Positions 8,827 through 18,053 of a DNA stretch of 64,000 bases are shown in pieces (positions within the stretch are counted from its first letter, which is position 1; the number at the start of each line of letters is the position of its first letter). This DNA is from Deinococcus sp. Arct2-2. GTDB taxonomy: Bacteria > Deinococcota > Deinococci > Deinococcales > Deinococcaceae. Under the pieces are notes generated by a model, which was not told the DNA's origin, searched no databases, and saw nothing but the letters and a program-made list of their open reading frames with translations. The DNA lies in contig NZ_SSNW01000003.1 of the NCBI RefSeq assembly GCF_004801315.1, positions 1 through 64,000 of the forward strand, in the 5' to 3' direction. A program made the position numbers and the translations under genes.

Positions 8827-11800
8827 ATGACCCCGACGCCCACGACTACCTTTTCTTCTGACGCCTTTGCCCCTGACCCGACGCTGGCCCCCGCCTCCGC
8901 TCCCGTGTCTCCTCGGCCTTGGCGGCGCTGGCTGCTGGGCGGCCTCTTGCTGCTCTCGGCCTGCACGCAGTCGGGGCCACTGTCGGACGGCGCAGCACGC
9001 AATCAACCGGCGGCAGCGCCCCCCGTAGACTTCGTGTACGACGGCCAAGACCACTCTTGGATAGACTCGGTTCCGGCGGGAGTGCAACTGTTGGCCCTGA
9101 ACGCTGGCGACAACGCCCTAAGTGGGCAGCCTTGGACGGCAGCCAGCAGCGGGTGGGGGCCGGTAGAGCGTGACCAGAGCAACGGCGACAAGGCCCCAGG
9201 CGACGGGCGCACGCTGACGGTGGCGGGGCAAACCTATGCACGCGGCCTGGGCGCACATGCCAACTCCAGCCTCACGTTTGCGCTGGGCGGCCAATGCAGC
9301 ACTTTTACGGCGGGCGTGGGTGTAGACGATGAGGTAGGCAACCGGGGCAGCGTGGTGTTTCAGGTGTGGAACGGCCCCGCCACGAGCAACGCGGCCAGCA
9401 AACTCTACGATTCCGGCACCCTGCGCGGCGCGGACGCGGCCAAAAGCGTGAACCTGAACGTGTCCGGGGTGCAGGAGTTGCGGCTGGTGGTCACCGATGC
9501 GGGCGACGGCATCAGCTACGATCACGCCGATTGGGTCAGCCCGGTGGTGGCGTGCGGTTCGGAGGCCGACGCCATTCGCATCAATGCGGGCGGCCCAGCC
9601 CAGACGGTAGGCGGGGTGACGTGGCAGGCCTGCGACGCCGTGACTTCGTGCGGCGGCCTTGTTTCGGGCGGGTTTTCTTATAGCGAAACAGACCCGGTGA
9701 GCGGGGTAGTGGCCCCCGCCAACGCCGCGCTGTACCAGACCGAATGGACGGGCGGCGTAACCACTAACGTTCCTGCCGGACAAACCGCTTTCGAGTACAA
9801 AGTCCCTGTGCCCAACGGCAGTTATCAGGTGCGCCTGCACTTTGCCGAACTGAACAAGGCGGCGGCGGGCCAGCGCGTATTTGACGTGAAAGTGGAAAAC
9901 CAGACCGCCCTGAACCGCTTCGATATTTTTGCTGAAGCAGGGGGCGCGGGGCGGGCGTTGGTCAAAACCCTGTCTGCCAGCATAACCGACGGTGTGCTGA
10001 ATCTGGCGTTCGTGCGGCAGGTAGAAAATGCCAAAGTGAGCGCCATCGAAATTCTTCCGGTGGCGGCCAATGCCGGAGTGGTGGCAGCCAACGTGGGCGA
10101 ATTGGTATTCAGCACGGTGCGTAACACGACTTCGGCCACCCAACGCCTGACGCTCAGCAATCCGGGCACGGCAGCGGTAAAAATTACCTCTCTGACGTTG
10201 GCTGGCCCCAATGCCTCGGCGTTCGGCGTGGTAGACGCGCCCCCCTTGCCGGTAACCCTGGCGGCGGGCCAAAGCGTGGGCGTCGGCGTGCGCTTTGCGC
10301 CTCAGGCCAGTACCGGGGCGCTGCGAGGGTCGTTGCAAGTGGCGTCGGAGGGGAACGCGCCTACCGCCGTCAATGTGTACGGCCTGAGTGCGCGGGGGCT
10401 GCAAGGCGATCAGGAACCGCCCTTGCAACAGGCGGTGGATACCCTCGGATACGCCATCAACGTAGGCAGTTCAAACCTGATTTTGGGGACAGGCAGCAAC
10501 CTGATCGGAGATGAAGTGTCTGCACCCTTGTTCCGCAAGGCGGGCGCTGGCCCCGTGACCATGAAGGCGGTGGCCCGCTACTCGCCCGACGATCTGCTGC
10601 CGTTCGGGTACGCGGTTCAGGGCAGCAGCACACTGAACGCGGTAGGCACGATTGCCACCGGGCAAGAGCAGACGCTGAATCCGGCGCTGACGTCTGGCAC
10701 GCAGGCCAGCTTCGATCCAGGCAACGTGGCCTTTACGCTGTACGCGGGCCGCACCAGCTACGCGCCGCAGTCCACCTTCACCCAAGACAGCCTCAACACC
10801 GGGCCAATCAAGCACGCCGTGCGGGTCTATCCCCTCAAAGACCGCGCCGGACAGCCCGTGTCCAACTCTTATCTGGTGGCCTTCGAACCCGCCTCCAACG
10901 GTGACTATCAGGATTACGTGTTCGTGGTCAGCAACGTCAGGCCGTCTGTGGCCACGGCCGCCGCCGTAAGCTGGACGCAGCAGACCGACGCCGTCCGGCC
11001 TGTCTCGGAGGCGCAGGGGGCCGCTGTGAACGGCAAGTTGTACATCTTTGGCGGCTTCGACAGCGATTTGAGAACCAACGCCAAAGTGCAGGTGTACGAC
11101 CCGGCCACCAACACGTGGGGCACGGCCCGCGATATGCCCGAACAGAGCACGCACGGCGCGGTGGCGGTAGACGGCCAAACGATCTATGTGGCGGGAGGAT
11201 TCGTGGGCAATCATCCCGGCCCCCAAACAGCACATGTTTGGAAATACAACGTGAGCACCGACACATGGAGCGCTGGCCCCAACTTGCCCGGAGCGCGGGG
11301 CGGCGGCGCATTGGTGAAACTTGACCGCACCCTGCACTTTTTTGGCGGCACCGAGCGTAACCCCGGCGACCTTGACCTCTACAAACGCGACTCGCCCGAA
11401 CACTGGGTACTGCAACTGGACGGCGGCACAAGCTGGACGACTGCCGCGCCGCTGCCCAACCCGCGCAACCACCTCGGCGGAACGGTGCTGAACGGCAAAA
11501 TCTATGCGCTGGGCGGGCAACATCTGGGTGATGAGAACGCAGGCAACCAGAGCGCCGTGCATGCTTACGACCCCGCCGCCAATACGTGGACGGCGCGGGC
11601 CAGCTTGCCCCTTCCCATCGGCCACATCAATGCCTCTACGGTGGTACAAAATGGCCGAATCGTAGTCATTTCGGGCGTGACCCAAAACTCGGCAGAAGTC
11701 GCCAACGTGAGTGAATACGACCCCGCCGCCAACACTTGGACGGCCCTGACGCCGCTGCCCGCGCCCCGGCAATCGCCTGTGGCCGACGTGATCAACGGGC

Positions 11801-11871
11801 GCTTGGTGGTGGCGACCGGATCGGCGTCGTCCGGGGCGGTTACCACCACTTGGACGGGCGTTCGGCAGTGA
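8827..11871 (+). CDS. NPCBM/malectin/Kelch-repeat surface lipoprotein
   Basis: A 1014-residue lipoprotein (lipobox LSAC, Cys46). Order of domains: one NPCBM domain (about 85-245, GLGAHANSS and DHADW conserved), a malectin-like domain (about 250-405), a choice-of-anchor-D Ig domain (about 410-520), the approximately 180-residue domain shared with the 1297-4200 protein (525-705, PLKDRAGQPVSNSYLVA), and about six Kelch repeats forming a C-terminal beta-propeller (705-1014, repeated YDPAANTW). The ATG at 8827 is chosen because GGAGG lies ten bases upstream; an upstream TTG at 8728 lacks such a site. It sits inside the glycosyltransferase operon, and its stop overlaps the next gene (GTGA), so it is co-made with the polymer machinery. 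No enzyme active site was seen. Confidence 0.88.
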   Translation: MTPTPTTTFSSDAFAPDPTLAPASAPVSPRPWRRWLLGGLLLLSACTQSGPLSDGAARNQPAAAPPVDFVYDGQDHSWIDSVPAGVQLLALNAGDNALSGQPWTAASSGWGPVERDQSNGDKAPGDGRTLTVAGQTYARGLGAHANSSLTFALGGQCSTFTAGVGVDDEVGNRGSVVFQVWNGPATSNAASKLYDSGTLRGADAAKSVNLNVSGVQELRLVVTDAGDGISYDHADWVSPVVACGSEADAIRINAGGPAQTVGGVTWQACDAVTSCGGLVSGGFSYSETDPVSGVVAPANAALYQTEWTGGVTTNVPAGQTAFEYKVPVPNGSYQVRLHFAELNKAAAGQRVFDVKVENQTALNRFDIFAEAGGAGRALVKTLSASITDGVLNLAFVRQVENAKVSAIEILPVAANAGVVAANVGELVFSTVRNTTSATQRLTLSNPGTAAVKITSLTLAGPNASAFGVVDAPPLPVTLAAGQSVGVGVRFAPQASTGALRGSLQVASEGNAPTAVNVYGLSARGLQGDQEPPLQQAVDTLGYAINVGSSNLILGTGSNLIGDEVSAPLFRKAGAGPVTMKAVARYSPDDLLPFGYAVQGSSTLNAVGTIATGQEQTLNPALTSGTQASFDPGNVAFTLYAGRTSYAPQSTFTQDSLNTGPIKHAVRVYPLKDRAGQPVSNSYLVAFEPASNGDYQDYVFVVSNVRPSVATAAAVSWTQQTDAVRPVSEAQGAAVNGKLYIFGGFDSDLRTNAKVQVYDPATNTWGTARDMPEQSTHGAVAVDGQTIYVAGGFVGNHPGPQTAHVWKYNVSTDTWSAGPNLPGARGGGALVKLDRTLHFFGGTERNPGDLDLYKRDSPEHWVLQLDGGTSWTTAAPLPNPRNHLGGTVLNGKIYALGGQHLGDENAGNQSAVHAYDPAANTWTARASLPLPIGHINASTVVQNGRIVVISGVTQNSAEVANVSEYDPAANTWTALTPLPAPRQSPVADVINGRLVVATGSASSGAVTTTWTGVRQ

Positions 11872-13079
11872 CCGAACCCGTGCCGCAGCCCGCCAGAATT
11901 CGGGTGCTGTTTGTGCTGGAAGGACTGTATGGGCGCGGCGCAGAACGGGTGACGCTGGGTTTGATCGCCCGGTTAGACCGCCGCTACTTCGAGCCGTCTA
12001 TCTGGATTTTACGGTCTGAAGATGCGTTAAAAGGCGAGTTGCCCCCCGGTGTTCCGGTCACGGTGGCGCTGGGGCCTGGGCAGCGGATTCGGCACGCGGT
12101 GACACGAGTCCCGGCCACGTTGCTGGCAGCGGCGAGAGGGGCCGACGTCATCGTGGGCGCGGTGGAACTGATGCCCACTTACTTTGCAGGGCTGGCGAGT
12201 GTGCTGACGCACACGCCTACGCTGGCTTGGGTTCGCAACGACCTGAGCCACACCTTTTCGGAGCAACCCGCGTGGCACCGCCTTCTGTCGCGCCTGATCT
12301 ATGCGCGGCTACCCCGGCTGGTGTTCGTCTCGCAGGGCACGCGGGACACGTTACGGCGCTTGCACCCCCTGCGCCCCGAACGCCTGAGCGTGGTGTACAA
12401 CCCGATAGATTTGGAACGCATCCGGGCCGCCAAAGAACAGCCCCTGCCCGACTGGGCCGCGTTTATGCAGACTCGGCCTACGGTGCTGGGGCTGGGCCGC
12501 CTGACCGCTCAAAAGGGCTTTGATACCTTGATTCGCGCCCATGCCCGCTTACTGGGACAAGGTGTCGCGCACGATCTGGTCATCGCGGGCGAGGGCGAGG
12601 AACGGGCCGCACTGGAACGCTTGATCGGAGAATTGGATGTAAGGAACAGCGTGCATCTGCCGGGGTATCTGCCCAATCCATATCCGCTGTTGAAACACGC
12701 TTCCGTTTTTGCGCTGTCGAGTCGGTGGGAGGGGCTGGGCGGCGTAATCGTGGAGGCGATGGCCTGCGGGACGCCTGTGGTGGCCACCGACTGTCCATCT
12801 GGCCCCGGTGAGATTTTGGAAGGCGGCTGGGGCGGACTGCTGGTGCCCGTAGACGACGCGCCCGCGCTGGCCGGGGCACTGGGCCGGATACTGACCCAGC
12901 CTGCCGTGCGCCACCATTTTGCCGCGTTGGGCCTGCGCCGCGCCGAGGCTTTTGCGCCCGCCGCGAGTGTGCCGCAGTGGGAAGCGGTGCTGCGGGAGGT
13001 GGCGGGGAGCGGAATTCAGACGGTGAGCGACGACAACCCACCGGGCGGATGGAGCCTCCCGTCAATGACCCACGACTAA
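11868..13079 (+). CDS. Glycosyltransferase family 4 protein, 3' end in TnpB-element hairpin
   Basis: A 403-residue GT4 enzyme. The N-terminus reads FVLEGLYGRGAERVTLGL; the donor domain has LGLGRLTAQKGFDTLIRAHARL and SSRWEGLGGVIVEAMACGTPVV. GTG at 11868 overlaps the upstream TGA. The last residues (after about 380) do not look like the family, and the stop codon lies inside the palindrome that ends the adjacent TnpB element, so insertion probably replaced the original C-terminus and supplied the stop. The catalytic domains are complete, so the enzyme is likely still active. Confidence 0.85.
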   Translation: MTEPVPQPARIRVLFVLEGLYGRGAERVTLGLIARLDRRYFEPSIWILRSEDALKGELPPGVPVTVALGPGQRIRHAVTRVPATLLAAARGADVIVGAVELMPTYFAGLASVLTHTPTLAWVRNDLSHTFSEQPAWHRLLSRLIYARLPRLVFVSQGTRDTLRRLHPLRPERLSVVYNPIDLERIRAAKEQPLPDWAAFMQTRPTVLGLGRLTAQKGFDTLIRAHARLLGQGVAHDLVIAGEGEERAALERLIGELDVRNSVHLPGYLPNPYPLLKHASVFALSSRWEGLGGVIVEAMACGTPVVATDCPSGPGEILEGGWGGLLVPVDDAPALAGALGRILTQPAVRHHFAALGLRRAEAFAPAASVPQWEAVLREVAGSGIQTVSDDNPPGGWSLPSMTHD

Positions 13080-13088
13080 AGTCGCGGG
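13069..13088. repeat. Right-end palindrome of the TnpB element
   Basis: The sequence folds as CGACT-AA-AGTCG with flanking GC pairs. It holds both the TAA of the plus-strand glycosyltransferase (13077-13079) and the TAG of minus-strand tnpB (13076-13078). In IS605-group elements this end also encodes the omega (reRNA) scaffold that guides TnpB. Confidence 0.6.
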
Positions 13089-14401
13089 CTTGTGTCTGAA
13101 CTCCACCGCAACTCCGAGTACCTGTGCAGGCGCTCAGCTTTGGCTTCAACGCTCGACACATCAGGGCGCACTGACAAGGCACCCGTGGCTGTCCAGTCTT
13201 GCCGAACCGCCAACGTTCTGAGGGTAATGTTTCTCGCGCCGAGAAGGTCTGAATGCACCTGATACCCGCACACCTCACACATGAACATCAACCCAGCAGC
13301 GGGCCGGTTGGCCTTGCTGGTATGACCGCACTTCACGCAGTGCTGCGAGGTGTACTGGGCATCCACCTGAATGGCCATGCTGCCCACCAAGCTGGCTTTA
13401 TAGGCCACAACAGTCTGCAACTCGGCAAAGCTCCACTGACTGCGGCGACGCCGGTTCCGCTTGGCTTGCTTACTGGCCTTCGGATTTGTGCGCCTTTCTG
13501 TCCGGGTGCGGATGTCTTTCAGGTTCTCAAGGCCGATGACGGCCTTGGGGTAGGTCTTCAGAATCTGGGACGCGAGGGAATGATTGCGGTCAGCGATGAA
13601 CCGTCTTTCCCGGCCCGACAACGCCAGCAAACGGCGGGTCGCGGAACGGGTGCCTTTTCGCTGCAACGAGGACTTGATCCGGGCGAAGCCGTCTTTGATC
13701 TGATTGGTGTGTTTGCCGGAGAAAAACTGAGTGCGGTTGCGGGTGTCGGTCACCACGGCATGGAAACGTTGACCGACGTCCACACCAACGACATTGGTGT
13801 GGTCTTGGGGTTGTGGATCAGGCAGGTCGACTTCAACGCTCACCAGCAGGAAGTATTGCTTTTTGGACTTCTGGTAGTACAGCTTGGCCGCGCCGACTTC
13901 ACAGCCGGACTGAATCAGGTCAAGGTGCTTGGAATACCCTGCGTAAGTCATGACTTGACGGCCTTCAAGGGTCAAGACGCTAACCCTGCCGTCCTTTTTC
14001 CAACTGTAATCCTTGCCGTACTGGTATTCCAAGGTGCGGGAGACGAACTTGGCAGGACGTTCAAATCCCCGAAAAGAGCGAGGCTGATAGCCGGGTTTGA
14101 CACTCTGAATGAAGTGCTGGCGGGTGTGGTGGTCTTTGCACTTCGTCCATAACCCCTTGTAGGAGGCCGCAACTTGTCGCGGAGCGCTGCACGCCATCTG
14201 AGACGGCAGCCCGATGACCTCACGGAGGTGAGCGTAGACCTCTTTCTGAATCTTGGCGGCCCCAGAACACTTGTTCATCTCAAACGCCCGTACGGAGGTG
14301 TAGTTCAGCGCGTCACGGTAGGCCAGCGTCGCCGCATCGAGAGCGGCTTTCTGCGCCCTCGTGTGGTTCAGCTTGAGCTTAGCAGTGAACGTCATCTTCA
14401 C
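13076..14401 (-). CDS. tnpB: TnpB RNA-guided endonuclease (IS200/IS605 OrfB)
   Basis: A 441-residue TnpB with all RuvC residues in place: Asp208 in GVDVG, Glu292 in GLENL and Asp385 in HSDLLGARN. The zinc ribbon CVKCGH...CEVCGY uses Cys355, 358, 375 and 378. The N-terminal WED/REC part is also present. TnpB proteins cut DNA next to a short transposon-associated motif using an RNA made from the element's 3' end, and help keep the transposon at its donor site. Length is usual for the family. The frame is intact, so it may be functional. The ATG follows GAAGGAG-like purines (minus strand, around 14403-14410). Confidence 0.93.
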   Translation of the reverse strand: MKMTFTAKLKLNHTRAQKAALDAATLAYRDALNYTSVRAFEMNKCSGAAKIQKEVYAHLREVIGLPSQMACSAPRQVAASYKGLWTKCKDHHTRQHFIQSVKPGYQPRSFRGFERPAKFVSRTLEYQYGKDYSWKKDGRVSVLTLEGRQVMTYAGYSKHLDLIQSGCEVGAAKLYYQKSKKQYFLLVSVEVDLPDPQPQDHTNVVGVDVGQRFHAVVTDTRNRTQFFSGKHTNQIKDGFARIKSSLQRKGTRSATRRLLALSGRERRFIADRNHSLASQILKTYPKAVIGLENLKDIRTRTERRTNPKASKQAKRNRRRRSQWSFAELQTVVAYKASLVGSMAIQVDAQYTSQHCVKCGHTSKANRPAAGLMFMCEVCGYQVHSDLLGARNITLRTLAVRQDWTATGALSVRPDVSSVEAKAERLHRYSELRWSSDTSPRL

Positions 14402-14757
14402 AAGGAGAAGAATATTCTAATGTCCTTGAAAGACCAAGCAGCATCCGCGTCAACTTCCGCGTCAACATCCCGCCCTTCGGGCGGCTGAGCTCTCCCTCAC
14501 ACGACTGAAGTCGCGTGCTTCCCGCCCAGACCCGTGAACATCAAGTGGCCGCTGCAAGCCAAACCTTCATAAAAGTCTTTTCTTTGTCGATGCCGTAACG
14601 CCCGCTTGGGCACAGTAACGGCAAGCGGAATACAGAAGTTGCCGCAGTCCATCACCGGGCGCGGCCGTTTCTTTGTTTCTTCATTCCCGCCCAGTTGCTT
14701 CAGTTCCCTTCAGGCCACCCCGTTCAGGCGACCTTGTGCCCCGTTTCCGGAGGATAG
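14402..14757. other. Left flank of TnpB element and leader of nucleotidyltransferase gene
   Basis: The stretch holds the second palindrome (14498-14517), a CCGCC/GGCGG hairpin (14470-14484) and about 230 bases of unremarkable leader before the GGAGG (14749-14753) of the next gene. No further gene is seen. Confidence 0.5.
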
Positions 14758-15885
14758 ATGTCTAATCTTGCCCACTCAGACCATGCCGCAGGGGCTGAAC
14801 GCCGCCCCGCCGCGCTGCCCATGAAGGCCATCATTCCCGCTGCCGGACTGGGCACGCGCCTTCGCCCCTTGACGTATGCGCGGCCCAAGCCGGTGCTGAA
14901 AGTCGCCAACAAACCGATCATCTGCCACGCCATTGCCACGCTGTCGGAGGCGGGGATTGTAGACATCGGGATCGTGGTGTCCGACCTGACGCGCAAGGCC
15001 ATTACGAGCGCGGTGCGCGGCCTAGAGGGCGTGAACATCACGTTTATCGACCAAACCGAAATGCTGGGGCTGGGGCACGCCGTCAAGGTGGCCCGCGAGT
15101 GGGTGGGTGACAGCAACTTTTGCGTGTACTTGGGTGACAATCTGTTCGAGCAGGGCGTAGGGCGTTTTATCGACCTGTTTCATCGCCGAGGGGCCGACGC
15201 GGTGGTGGCACTTGTCGAAGTCGACGACCCCAGCGCCTTCGGGGTGGCCGTGATGGGCGAGAACGGGCACATCACGCAGCTTGTCGAAAAGCCCAAAGTG
15301 CCGCTCAGCAAGTTGGCGGTGGCGGGCCTGTACTGCTTTTCGCCCGTTATTTTTGACGTACTGGAAACCCTCAAACCCAGCGCACGCGGCGAATACGAGA
15401 TTACCGACGCCATTGCCGAACTGATTGAAGAACGCGGCAACGTGCTGGGCGAGTGCGTGCAGGGCTGGTGGAAAGACACCGGCAAGCCCGAAGACCTGCT
15501 GGACGCCAACCGCCTGCTGCTGCGCGAACTGAAAAGTTGCGTGCTGGGCAAAGTGACCGATTCGCGCCTGACTGGGGCGGTGGTGGTGGAGCCGGGCGCA
15601 GAAGTCATCAACTCCGTGATCATGGGGCCGGTGACCATCGCCGCCGGAGCCAGAATTGAAAACGCGTATTTGGGGCCATATACCAGCGTGGGGCGCGGCA
15701 GCCTGATCCGCAATGCCGAGGTGGAATACAGCGTGATAGACGAAGATGCCGAGATCTGCAACATGAGCGTGCGCCTGCAAGAGTGCCTGATTGGGGTCAA
15801 GGCCCGCGTGATCGGGCACGGGGCCATTCCGCGCATTCACCGCTTTGTGCTGTCGGATGCCAGCAGCTTGGAACTGGGGTGCTGA
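14758..15885 (+). CDS. Glucose-1-phosphate thymidylyltransferase-like nucleotidyltransferase (long form)
   Basis: A 375-residue protein with the nucleotidyltransferase core [23 protein letters not shown] ([10 protein letters not shown] and the PKP lysine) and [20 protein letters not shown], which match the long RmlA family that makes dTDP-glucose from glucose-1-phosphate and dTTP. A left-handed beta-helix tail of hexapeptide-like repeats occupies about residues 260-350. It probably supplies an activated sugar for the nearby polymer. GGAGG lies four bases before the chosen ATG; an in-frame ATG at 14821 starts at the conserved core and is an alternative. Other nucleotide or sugar specificity is possible. 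Confidence 0.85.
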   Translation: MSNLAHSDHAAGAERRPAALPMKAIIPAAGLGTRLRPLTYARPKPVLKVANKPIICHAIATLSEAGIVDIGIVVSDLTRKAITSAVRGLEGVNITFIDQTEMLGLGHAVKVAREWVGDSNFCVYLGDNLFEQGVGRFIDLFHRRGADAVVALVEVDDPSAFGVAVMGENGHITQLVEKPKVPLSKLAVAGLYCFSPVIFDVLETLKPSARGEYEITDAIAELIEERGNVLGECVQGWWKDTGKPEDLLDANRLLLRELKSCVLGKVTDSRLTGAVVVEPGAEVINSVIMGPVTIAAGARIENAYLGPYTSVGRGSLIRNAEVEYSVIDEDAEICNMSVRLQECLIGVKARVIGHGAIPRIHRFVLSDASSLELGC

Positions 15886-15886
15886 G

Positions 15887-17560
15887 GTGAGCGACTTGAC
15901 GCCTATTCCTTCCAGTTCAGACCAAGTAGTGTTTGTGCCGCACACTGCGCCCGTGAACGCCGACAACGATTTTCGGCGCTTGGGCACAGTCTTGAAGCGC
16001 AGTGCGGGCATTATCGCGGCCAGCGCCGCCCTCGCGGCAGGTACGGCCTACCTGTTGGCGGCCCGTCAAACGCCCGTGTACCAGTCGAGCGCCAGCCTGA
16101 TTACGGTCAGAAATGATGGCGGCAGCAGCCTGCTCAACGGCAGCGTGTTCGCGGCCCCGTCGCTGCCACGCGGCGCACTGCAAGAGGCCCTGCAAAGCAG
16201 CGATGTGCGCGGGCGCGTCGTCAACCAGCTTCAGACGTTCGGCAAAGGGTTGCCCGCCGCTACGCTCACTGGCCTGACTTCACAGGTTCGCAACGACATT
16301 GGCAGCGTGCTGAACGTGCAGGCGCAGGGCAGCGGGCAGCAAGACGGCGTGTTCGACGTAAAAGCATCGGCCACCAGCCCACAGGCCGCGCAGGCGTTGG
16401 CCGATGCCGGGGCCGCCGCCCTCCTCGGCTGGGATGCGGGCCGCGCCCAAGTGCGGTTGGCCCAGTTGCGGCGCAGCTTCGAAGGGCAATTCGAGTCGCT
16501 CGATACCCAGTTGCAGGCCGCGCCCACCGCTGCTACCAGTCCCCGCCGCGCCGCGCTGGAACGCCAAACCCTGACGGCAGCGCGGGCGCAAGTGCTCCAA
16601 AATTTGGCTCAGGTCACGGCGTTGGAACAGTCCACGGCGGGTAGCCTCGCGGCCTTGGCAAGTGCCGAGTTACCCCGGCAGGCCGCCTCGCCCCGCCCGG
16701 CTAGAAGCGCGGTGCTGGCGGCCCTGCTGACCGCCCTGTTGGTGGGCGGCGCGGCGCTGTTGTGGGCCGGGCGGCGGCGCACCGTATACAGCGAGCAAGA
16801 CGTGTTGGGTTGGGGCGTGCCGGTGCTGGGGCGCTTGCCCAGCGTGCCGGGAATCCACAACGGATCAGGTCTATTGGCCGCGCTGCATTCGGGTGGCTGG
16901 CAAAACGGCGTCAACTTTTTGCGGGTGAATGTGCTCTCTCAGTTAGGAACAACTGGTGCGGCAGGTCAGCCCCGCCGCGTGGTAGTCGCCAGTGCCGGGA
17001 CAGCCGAGGGCCGCAGCAGCGTGACCGTGGCGCTGGCCCTGAGCCTCGCCCAAAGCGGCGAGCGCGTGCTGGTGGTTGACGCCGACACCCACCGCGCCGC
17101 CCAGACTGGCTTGTGGCAGAGCCTTCAGAGCCAGAACAACACGCGCCCGAGTGCTGCGGGAGAAGCAGGTCGCCCCATTCCCGTGACCGAGCGGGTTGAC
17201 CTCTTGCCTGCCAGCGCCACCCGGCGCATGGACGGCTCACTGGATCAGACCCGGCTGGAGCGTGTGCTGGACGGTATCAGCGCCCAGTACGACACCGTGC
17301 TGTTCGACACCCCACCCCTACTGACCTCGCCCGATGCGGTGGCGCTGGCGGCGGCGGCTGACGGTTTGGTGCTGATCGTCGTTCCCGGCGCTACCTCGCT
17401 GGATGACGTCTCTGCTGCCTTCGACGCTGCCCGGACGGTCCGCGCCCGCGTGCTGGGCGTGCTGCTGAATGCTCGGCCCCGGCTGAATGGGGCGGCGGTG
17501 GCTCCGGCTCCGGCAGTGGTGGCCCGCGAACGGGTGGGTGGGGAGACGATTACGCAGTAA
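15887..17560 (+). CDS. Wzz/BY-kinase-like polysaccharide chain-length protein with altered Walker A
   Basis: A 557-residue protein with a Wzz-type N-terminal half (membrane segments near residues 30-52 and 280-302, coiled-coil-rich region between) and a C-terminal cytoplasmic MinD/BY-kinase ATPase. Such proteins control length and export of capsule or exopolysaccharide. Walker A' is VLVVDADTHR and Walker B is TVLFDTPPLL. The Walker A motif reads TAEGRSSVT, with Arg where the catalytic Lys is expected, and the C-terminal tail has no tyrosine cluster, so autokinase activity is doubtful. GTG at 15887 follows the previous stop by one base; GAGGTG overlaps it. Confidence 0.82.
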   Translation: MSDLTPIPSSSDQVVFVPHTAPVNADNDFRRLGTVLKRSAGIIAASAALAAGTAYLLAARQTPVYQSSASLITVRNDGGSSLLNGSVFAAPSLPRGALQEALQSSDVRGRVVNQLQTFGKGLPAATLTGLTSQVRNDIGSVLNVQAQGSGQQDGVFDVKASATSPQAAQALADAGAAALLGWDAGRAQVRLAQLRRSFEGQFESLDTQLQAAPTAATSPRRAALERQTLTAARAQVLQNLAQVTALEQSTAGSLAALASAELPRQAASPRPARSAVLAALLTALLVGGAALLWAGRRRTVYSEQDVLGWGVPVLGRLPSVPGIHNGSGLLAALHSGGWQNGVNFLRVNVLSQLGTTGAAGQPRRVVVASAGTAEGRSSVTVALALSLAQSGERVLVVDADTHRAAQTGLWQSLQSQNNTRPSAAGEAGRPIPVTERVDLLPASATRRMDGSLDQTRLERVLDGISAQYDTVLFDTPPLLTSPDAVALAAAADGLVLIVVPGATSLDDVSAAFDAARTVRARVLGVLLNARPRLNGAAVAPAPAVVARERVGGETITQ

Positions 17561-17570
17561 CGGGCAAAAA

Positions 17571-17613
17571 CAGCACAGCGGCGTCAAGGATTAGCTTTGA
17601 CGCCGCTGTGCTG
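17571..17613. terminator. Large hairpin terminator after the chain-length gene
   Basis: A perfect 17-bp stem, CAGCACAGCGGCGTCAA (17571-17587) and its complement (17597-17613), with a 9-nt loop, begins ten bases after the stop. On the minus strand it is followed by five T, so it should stop transcripts arriving from the right as well. Confidence 0.8.
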
Positions 17614-17924
17614 TGTGGTTGATGTCGGCTCAAACCTTCTGGAAAGACTGCTTGGCGGGTTTTGCTCGTTTGAAAACCTTAGTTTTTATCTGGTTGTTCG
17701 GCTTGCTGCCACTTTTCCCCCGCCCCCACAGGGGTCAGGGGAGTTGGCGCTCCGCTGAGGCGGATTGATCTTGCCGCGTTTCAAGTCGGCTTCCTCGTTC
17801 TTTTGAAGCTGAACTGCCAGTCGTCTTGAGAATGGAATTGGCCCACCCGCTGCGCGGATGACGGCCTCACACGCATTTGGCGGGGACGATCTGGGGTAGC
17901 GGTGTCGGAGTTTTCGCTCCCTCG

Positions 17925-18017
17925 CCCTTGACTTGCAAAGCTCCGCAGGAGAGGGGGGACTCGTAGAGCTGCGCAGCAGTGGGCTGGGGACTCGCAGAGC
18001 TGCGGAGCAGAGGGGGT
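17925..18017. repeat. Three tandem copies of a ~31-bp intergenic repeat
   Basis: Two close copies with a 31-base period start at 17955 and 17986 (each GGGGACTCG-AGAGCTGCG-AGCAG). A more divergent copy precedes them (about 17930-17955). They lie in the 490-base gap 17561-18053, where apart from the terminator nothing gene-like is seen. Confidence 0.6.
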
Positions 18018-18053
18018 GGGTGAGCAAAACGATTGCTCCTCCTGCACTTCCCC

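Larger units (their letters stand above)
13069..14517 (-). mobile_element. IS200/IS605-group element carrying only tnpB
   Basis: The element is defined by tnpB and by two similar palindromes in the same orientation: core CGACTAAAGTCG (13073-13084, with wider arms to 13088) at the tnpB 3' end and CGACTGAAGTCG (14502-14513) upstream of tnpB. No tnpA (Y1 transposase) is present, so it would need TnpA from elsewhere to move. Exact ends cannot be fixed without an empty site; coordinates given are the outer arms of the two hairpins. A further small hairpin, CCGCC/GGCGG, lies at 14470-14484. Confidence 0.65.

Noticed and set aside
10471..11772. Long antisense frames opposite the Kelch lipoprotein (also 9118-10428) and opposite glycosyltransferases (5879-7120, 7909-9087)
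   Set aside because: All mirror real genes on the plus strand and lack ribosome-binding sites or domains.
13040..13090. A CRISPR or tRNA-like structure suggested by the palindromes
   Set aside because: The palindromes are single and belong to the TnpB element; no spaced identical repeats and no tRNA cloverleaf were found anywhere in the window.
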